Assembly (NCBI GenBank): GCA_030691665.1
Contig: JAUYDU010000365.1
Location: 1-5,927 of the forward strand
DNA: 5,927 nucleotides
Reading direction: 5' to 3'
Origin: Chloroflexota bacterium
GTDB lineage: Bacteria; Chloroflexota; Dehalococcoidia; SM23-28-2
The position numbers were made by a program, and so were the translations under genes. The notes under the pieces were generated by a model that ran no database searches, was not told the DNA's origin, and saw only the letters and a program-made list of their open reading frames with translations. The stretch's first letter is position 1; each line of letters opens with the position of its first letter. Shown piece after piece: positions 1 to 3,361 of the stretch.

Positions 1-860
1 TGGCGGCGCTCGGCTATGCCGAGACCTCGGAGCCACAGCGGGTGAGCGGCGGCTGGGACACCCTTCTGTGGCGCTTCGACACGCCGGACGGCCGGGAACA
101 CTCGCTGCGGGTGTACCACCTGCCGCGTCTGCGCGGCATCGCCTGGCGGGAGCGCATCGCCTTGGAGACGTGCGCCAGGGCCGGGCTGCCGGCCCCGCGC
201 GTGGAGACGGTGGGCGAGTTCGAGGGCCTGCCAGCCATGGTGCTGGGCTGGTGCCCGGGTATCGCCCTCCTGTCCATCATCGAGAAGAAGCCGTGGGCAG
301 TGTGGCGTCTGGGCCGCCTGTTTGGGCGAGCGCAGGCGCAGGTACACGCGGTGACGCCTCCCGCCGAGTTCATTGCCACGGCACCGGCTGAGTGGGTATC
401 ACGGCTCACGGACGAATATGCCGATCTGGCAGCCCACGCGCTGTCTCTAGAGCTCTCCACAGCATCCCTCATCCACCTGGACTTCCACCCCCTCAACCTC
501 ATCAGCGACGGCGCCACCGTCACCGGGATCATCGACTGGACAGGCGCCGCCGCCGGTGACCGCCGCGCCGATCTGGCCCGCACGGCCATCACCCTGCTGG
601 CGGCGCCGGTGCCGCCGGGGCCGCTGCGCCCGGTGCTGAACCTGGCCCGAAAGCTGATCCTGCGGGCGTGGCGCTCCGGCTACGAGGAGGTGGCTGGCCC
701 CATGCCCGATTATCGCCCGCTCATGGCCTGGGCGGGCGCCACCCTCCTGGCTGAGGCAGAGCTGGTGATCGACCGACCCAACGTGTGGGGGACAGAGGAA
801 GACGTCAAGACGTTCCGACGCTTGGTGGATGTTTGGGCGCGGCAGGCGGGCATCCGCTAG
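1..860 (+). CDS. Aminoglycoside/choline-kinase-type phosphotransferase (APH family), 5'-truncated by the window edge
   Basis: The reading frame is already open at base 3 (first full codon) and runs to TAG at 858-860. A GTG at 42-44 is in frame, but the residues before it (ending SEPQR) flow directly into an APH-like N-lobe pattern (SGGWDTLLWRF, then LRVYHL), so the true start most likely lies upstream of the window. About 285 residues are visible; the family is usually 300-350. Seen directly: the kinase-fold catalytic loop HLDFHPLN at 474-497, a match to the family HxDxxxxN pattern with the catalytic Asp codon at 480-482, followed by IIDW with the metal-binding Asp at 534-536. The family transfers the ATP gamma-phosphate to a hydroxyl of a small molecule such as an aminoglycoside, choline, a sugar or homoserine. 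The substrate cannot be read from the sequence, and a resistance role should not be assumed. A citrate-synthase-like gene follows 32 bp later on the same strand, so the two are probably co-transcribed. The family call is firm; the substrate is unknown. Confidence 0.88.
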   Translation, partial: AALGYAETSEPQRVSGGWDTLLWRFDTPDGREHSLRVYHLPRLRGIAWRERIALETCARAGLPAPRVETVGEFEGLPAMVLGWCPGIALLSIIEKKPWAVWRLGRLFGRAQAQVHAVTPPAEFIATAPAEWVSRLTDEYADLAAHALSLELSTASLIHLDFHPLNLISDGATVTGIIDWTGAAAGDRRADLARTAITLLAAPVPPGPLRPVLNLARKLILRAWRSGYEEVAGPMPDYRPLMAWAGATLLAEAELVIDRPNVWGTEEDVKTFRRLVDVWARQAGIR

Positions 861-872
861 CGTGGCGTCAGC

Positions 873-886
873 GAGGAGGGCGGAAG
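873..886 (+). promoter_or_regulatory. Ribosome-binding region of the citrate-synthase-like gene
   Basis: A GAGGAGG stretch at 873-879 and a closer GGAAG at 882-886 precede the ATG at 893. The second lies 6 nt from the start. Together they support a start at 893 rather than the in-frame ATG at 785, which lies inside the upstream kinase gene. Confidence 0.6.
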
Positions 887-892
887 CGGAGC

Positions 893-1789
893 ATGAGCGA
901 AGAGCCCAAAGCAGAGGCAGACGCCTGCGGGGAGCGGCGCCGCAGCATCGGCGACTACATGCGCAGCGGCGAGTGGGGCGACTACTGGAGCACCAAGATC
1001 AGCCGCGTTGCCGAGGGAAAGATCTGGGTGCGCGGCTACCCCCTGGAGGAGATCGTCGAGAACCTGTCCTTCGTGGAGGCGAGCTGGCTGCTGCTGCGGG
1101 GTGAGCTGCCCAGCCAAAAGCAGGCCGCGATCTGGGACCTGCTCCTGCGCAGCGCCATGGACCAGCAGTTCATCAGCTCGGCCGTCTGTGCGGCTCGCTA
1201 CGTGGCCTCCGCCCACCCCGAGTCGCCGATCCCCGGCCTGGCCGCCGGCATCCTCGCCCACGGCTCCGTGACGGGCTCGCCCCGGCCGGCGGCGGAGATG
1301 ATCTACGAGGCCTACGACTTGATGCAGCGGGAGAAGCTCTCGCCGGAAGAGACGGCGGCCCGCATCGTTGACAAGTATCTGGGGGAGAAGAGGCTCGTGC
1401 CGGGCTTCGGCCATCCCATCCACAAGACGATGGAGCCGCGGGCCGAGCTGCTGCGGCGCAAGGTGAAAGAGCTGGGCGGCTGGGGAGACAAGGGCCAACT
1501 GTTCGAGGCGATCCACGCCGAGGTGGCCAGGCGCACGGGCAAGGAGCTGCCAATAAACCTGGCGGGGATGGTGGCCGCCGTGTACTGCGAGCTGGGCTTC
1601 GACCCGATCGAGATCGAGGCGCTAGCGGCGATGGGCTACGGCTATGCCATCGTCGCCCACGTCGTGGAGGAGATCCGGGAGGGGGTGCCCCTGCGGGTCA
1701 TCCCCGACGCCCTGGGAGCGAAGTACGTGGGGCCGCCGGAGAGGCACATCCCCCCTCGACAGGCTCAGGGCAGGCCCAAGAAGCGCTAG
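893..1789 (+). CDS. Small citrate synthase / citryl-CoA lyase-fold protein with altered catalytic residues
   Basis: The product is 298 residues, much shorter than ordinary citrate synthases (about 370-430) and near the size of stand-alone citryl-CoA lyases. Start chosen at ATG 893 because of the Shine-Dalgarno-like sequence just upstream; the longer form from 785 would overlap the kinase by 76 bp. Family features seen: an N-terminal TKISRVAEGKIWVRGYPLEE segment; LAAGILAHGSVTGSP (about 116-130), aligning without gaps to the citrate synthase region that normally carries the GPxHGGA histidine; GFGHPIHK (171-178), matching GFGHxVYK with His174 kept; and PINLAGMVAAVYCELGF (about 220-236), matching the block that normally reads NxDG. 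On this alignment the first His is Thr127 and the catalytic Asp is Ala224, leaving only His174 of the usual His/His/Asp triad. The protein may therefore have a different activity, or bind CoA esters without classical Claisen chemistry. It lies 32 bp after the phosphotransferase gene. Its last dozen residues (PPRQAQGRPKKR) look repeat-derived. Fold call firm; 'citrate synthase' activity doubtful. Confidence 0.87.
   Translation: MSEEPKAEADACGERRRSIGDYMRSGEWGDYWSTKISRVAEGKIWVRGYPLEEIVENLSFVEASWLLLRGELPSQKQAAIWDLLLRSAMDQQFISSAVCAARYVASAHPESPIPGLAAGILAHGSVTGSPRPAAEMIYEAYDLMQREKLSPEETAARIVDKYLGEKRLVPGFGHPIHKTMEPRAELLRRKVKELGGWGDKGQLFEAIHAEVARRTGKELPINLAGMVAAVYCELGFDPIEIEALAAMGYGYAIVAHVVEEIREGVPLRVIPDALGAKYVGPPERHIPPRQAQGRPKKR
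1753..1775 (+). repeat. Dispersed-repeat-like sequence inside the 3' end of the citrate-synthase-like gene
   Basis: The stretch contains CCTCGACAGGCTCAGGGC. On the other strand it reads GCCCTGAGCCTGTCGAGG, closely resembling the CCTGAGCTTGTCGAAGG-type short repeat found scattered in many environmental bacterial genomes (recalled, not searched). It can form a short CCCT/AGGG stem. It encodes the RQAQGRP residues of the C-terminal tail, a string typical of translated copies of this repeat. Only one copy is visible in this window, so repeat status is inferred. Confidence 0.45.
1786..1789. other. Shared CTAG palindrome: stop codons of two convergent genes
   Basis: Read on the plus strand, bases 1787-1789 are the TAG stop of the citrate-synthase-like gene. 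Read on the minus strand, bases 1788-1786 are the TAG stop of the GH1 gene. The genes overlap by 4 bp with no intergenic space, and I see no GC-rich hairpin with a T-run on either strand near the junction. Transcription from each gene probably runs into the other or ends by another route. Confidence 0.9.
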
Positions 1790-3108
1790 CCCAGGTAGGC
1801 CCGGAACTGCTCTGCCGTGATGGCGTTGGCGCGGGCGATGTCGCGGAAGACGTAGGCGGCGGGCCGGGGCTTGCGATTCAGGGTGCCGGGCTCCAGGGCC
1901 ACCAGGCCGAACCACTGCTGCCAGCCTTCCGCCCACTCGAAGTTATCGGTGAGGGACCAGTGGAGGTAGGCGCGCACATCCACGCCCTCGCCGATGGCGC
2001 GGTGCACCTGCCGCAGGTGGCGCAGGATGTAGCTGATGCGCTGGCGGTCGTCCACCACCGAGGTACCGTTCTCGGTGACGTAGATGGGGACGCGGTAGGC
2101 GGACAGGCGCTTGATCAACTTGTAGAACCCTACGGGGTAAACTTCCCAGCCCATGAGGCTGAGCTCGGCGCCGGGAGGCGTGTGGCGAACGAACCCCGCT
2201 GGCGCCAGCGTCCCGTCGGAAATCAGCTCGAGCATCTGCTGGGAGATGAGCTCGCGGCTGTAGTAGTTGAGGCCGATGAAGTCCCACGCCCCCTTGAGGC
2301 CCGCCACCTCCTCGCCCCCGCCGGCGGGCGGAGGAATGACACCCAAGCTGAGGCCAACCAGGAAGTACTCGTTCAGGAGGGTATCCACCGTCTGGGCGGC
2401 CTGGCGGTCACCTTCCGAGTCGGGGTCTTGGGGCTGGATGTCGGACATGTTCAGCACCGGCCCCACCAGCGGCCGATGGCTGGTCGCCTCTTTGATCGCC
2501 TGGTACATGCGGCCGTGGGCCAGAAGGAGATGCTTGCCGACGAGCAGCGCCTGGGCCATGTCTCGCACGCAGGGCGGGAACATGCCCAGCAGGTAGCCAG
2601 CGGTCACCGTGACCATGGGCTCATTGATGGTGAGCCAGAAGGGAACCGCATCGCCCAACTCCCTGGCCATGAAGCCGGCGTAGCGAGCGATTAGGTCGGG
2701 CGCCTGGGGGTTCAGCCAGCCGCCGCGGTCGCGAAACCAGAGGGGGTTGGTGAAGTGGTGGAGGGTGACGAAGGGGGTGAGGCCGTGGCGGTGCATCGAC
2801 TCCAGGACTCGCCGGTAGTGGTCGACCTCGGCCATGTCCCAGCGCCCCTCCTGGGGCTCGATGCGGCTCCACTCGATGGAGATGCGGTGGGCGTTGTGGC
2901 CCAGCTCCTGGGACAGGGCGAAGTCCTCGTCGAAGCGGTTGTAGTGGTCGCAGGCGAGGCCGGAGACGCCGCCCTCGCGGATGTGGCCGCCCTCCCGCTC
3001 CCAGGCCCACCAGTCGTTGTTGGTGCAGTTGCCCTCCACCTGATGGGAGGAGGTGGCGCAGCCCCAGAGGAATCCGGGCGGAAAGCTGATGTCGGTGTAC
3101 TCGGCCAT
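1786..3108 (-). CDS. Glycoside hydrolase family 1 beta-glycosidase (beta-glucosidase-like)
   Basis: A complete 440-residue GH1 enzyme, the usual family length. It starts at ATG (3108-3106 on the minus strand) behind an AAAGGAG ribosome-binding site, with its TAG stop at 1788-1786. GH1 enzymes are retaining TIM-barrel hydrolases acting on beta-glucosides, beta-galactosides and related glycosides. Seen directly: the N-terminal FPPGFLWGCATSSHQVEG signature (residues 9-26) followed by NDWWAWE; RISIEWSRIEP (75-85); TLHHFTNPLWF (115-125); the acid/base motif TINEP with Glu163 (codon 2620-2622); the nucleophile motif YVTENG with Glu346 (codon 2071-2073); and HWSLTDNFEWAEGW (383-396), which forms the sugar-binding subsite. 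All key residues are present, so it should be active. There is no signal peptide or membrane segment, so it is probably cytosolic and acts on imported oligosaccharides. Exact substrate cannot be deduced. It is convergent with the citrate-synthase-like gene (4-bp overlap) and divergent from the molybdoenzyme. A good promoter lies upstream with a structured repeat in the leader. Confidence 0.95.
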   Translation of the reverse strand: MAEYTDISFPPGFLWGCATSSHQVEGNCTNNDWWAWEREGGHIREGGVSGLACDHYNRFDEDFALSQELGHNAHRISIEWSRIEPQEGRWDMAEVDHYRRVLESMHRHGLTPFVTLHHFTNPLWFRDRGGWLNPQAPDLIARYAGFMARELGDAVPFWLTINEPMVTVTAGYLLGMFPPCVRDMAQALLVGKHLLLAHGRMYQAIKEATSHRPLVGPVLNMSDIQPQDPDSEGDRQAAQTVDTLLNEYFLVGLSLGVIPPPAGGGEEVAGLKGAWDFIGLNYYSRELISQQMLELISDGTLAPAGFVRHTPPGAELSLMGWEVYPVGFYKLIKRLSAYRVPIYVTENGTSVVDDRQRISYILRHLRQVHRAIGEGVDVRAYLHWSLTDNFEWAEGWQQWFGLVALEPGTLNRKPRPAAYVFRDIARANAITAEQFRAYLG

Positions 3109-3113
3109 GGGAG

Positions 3114-3120
3114 CTCCTTT
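3114..3120 (-). promoter_or_regulatory. Ribosome-binding site of the GH1 gene
   Basis: On the minus strand the sequence reads AAAGGAG, then CTCCC, then ATG. This is a near-ideal Shine-Dalgarno with 5-nt spacing and fixes the start at 3108. Its 5' end lies 10 nt from the edge of the palindromic element in the leader. Confidence 0.8.
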
Positions 3121-3130
3121 CTACCAGCTG

Positions 3131-3233
3131 TCGTAGCTGCAGGGCTTCAGCCCTGCTCACTCGCGGAAGGACCGGGGGCAGACCTTGCGCCAGAGGCGCA
3201 TCCGCCTTCGGCGGAAAAGGTCTGCAGCTACGA
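3131..3233. repeat. 103-bp multi-hairpin palindromic (REP-like) element
   Basis: The ends are a perfect 12-bp inverted repeat: TCGTAGCTGCAG at 3131-3142 and CTGCAGCTACGA at 3222-3233. Nested inside are four further perfect inverted repeats: GCAGGGC-TTCA-GCCCTGC (3139-3156, 7-bp stem), GCAGACCTT (3178-3186) with AAGGTCTGC (3217-3225), GCGCC-AGA-GGCGC (3187-3199), and TCCGCC-TTC-GGCGGA (3201-3215). The outer stem shares bases with two of the inner stems, so mutually exclusive folds are possible. The design (GTAGCTGCAG ends and short GC hairpins) resembles REP-like or MITE-like dispersed repeats of GC-rich environmental bacteria. No ORF, transposase or convincing target-site duplication is present. 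It lies wholly inside the predicted 5' leader of the GH1 transcript. Structure is seen directly; mobile or repeated status is inference from one copy. Confidence 0.75.
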
Positions 3234-3260
3234 TTTTTTTCGGGCACGCGGTCACCGAAC

Positions 3261-3289
3261 ATTCTAGTCTGGGATTTGGTGCCTGTCCA
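3261..3289 (-). promoter_or_regulatory. Candidate sigma70-type promoter for the GH1 gene
   Basis: On the minus strand a -35 box TGGACA (3289-3284) is followed by a 17-nt spacer and a -10 box TAGAAT (3266-3261). Each box matches the consensus at five of six positions with ideal spacing. Transcription would start near 3254, giving a leader of about 145 nt that contains the whole palindromic element before the GH1 start. This is prediction only. Confidence 0.55.
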
Positions 3290-3298
3290 GCGATGATT

Positions 3299-3328
3299 TT
3301 GGTGGCGACGGGCCATGACACCTAATTA
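3299..3328 (+). promoter_or_regulatory. Weak candidate promoter for the molybdoenzyme gene
   Basis: TTGGTG at 3299-3304, an 18-nt spacer, then TAATTA at 3323-3328, about 34 bp before the ATG at 3362. The -35 box matches the consensus at four of six positions and the -10 box is moderate. Its main support is its position as one of the few AT-rich spots in this interval. Confidence 0.3.
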
Positions 3329-3350
3329 AGCAAGCGCTAAGGTCGAGGCC

Positions 3351-3357
3351 AGGAGGT
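3351..3357 (+). promoter_or_regulatory. Ribosome-binding site that fixes the molybdoenzyme start
   Basis: AGGAGGT lies 4 nt before the ATG at 3362. An in-frame TAA at 3338-3340 lies upstream, and no other start codon occurs between it and the ATG, so 3362 is the only possible start. The protein therefore cannot have a longer N-terminus carrying a signal peptide. Confidence 0.85.
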
Positions 3358-3361
3358 CGCC

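Noticed and set aside
785..892. In-frame upstream ATG giving a 36-residue longer citrate-synthase-like protein
   Set aside because: The extension lies in the upstream kinase gene in another frame, has no family similarity, and the ribosome-binding region just before 893 fits the shorter form.
1960..2694. A 244-codon plus-strand open frame opposite the GH1 gene
   Set aside because: It is antisense to a well-supported GH1 coding sequence, has no recognisable motifs and has no ribosome-binding site; stop-free antisense frames are common at this GC content.
3131..3240. Plus-strand intrinsic terminator (hairpin followed by seven T at 3234-3240)
   Set aside because: No plus-strand gene lies upstream for it to terminate, since the adjacent gene is on the minus strand. 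The T-run next to the palindrome is more simply the flank of the repeat element.
3332..3339. AAGCGCTA resembling a LacI-family or cre operator core
   Set aside because: The core is imperfect and flanking symmetry is poor. Such 8-mers occur by chance, and no LacI-type regulator is encoded in the window.
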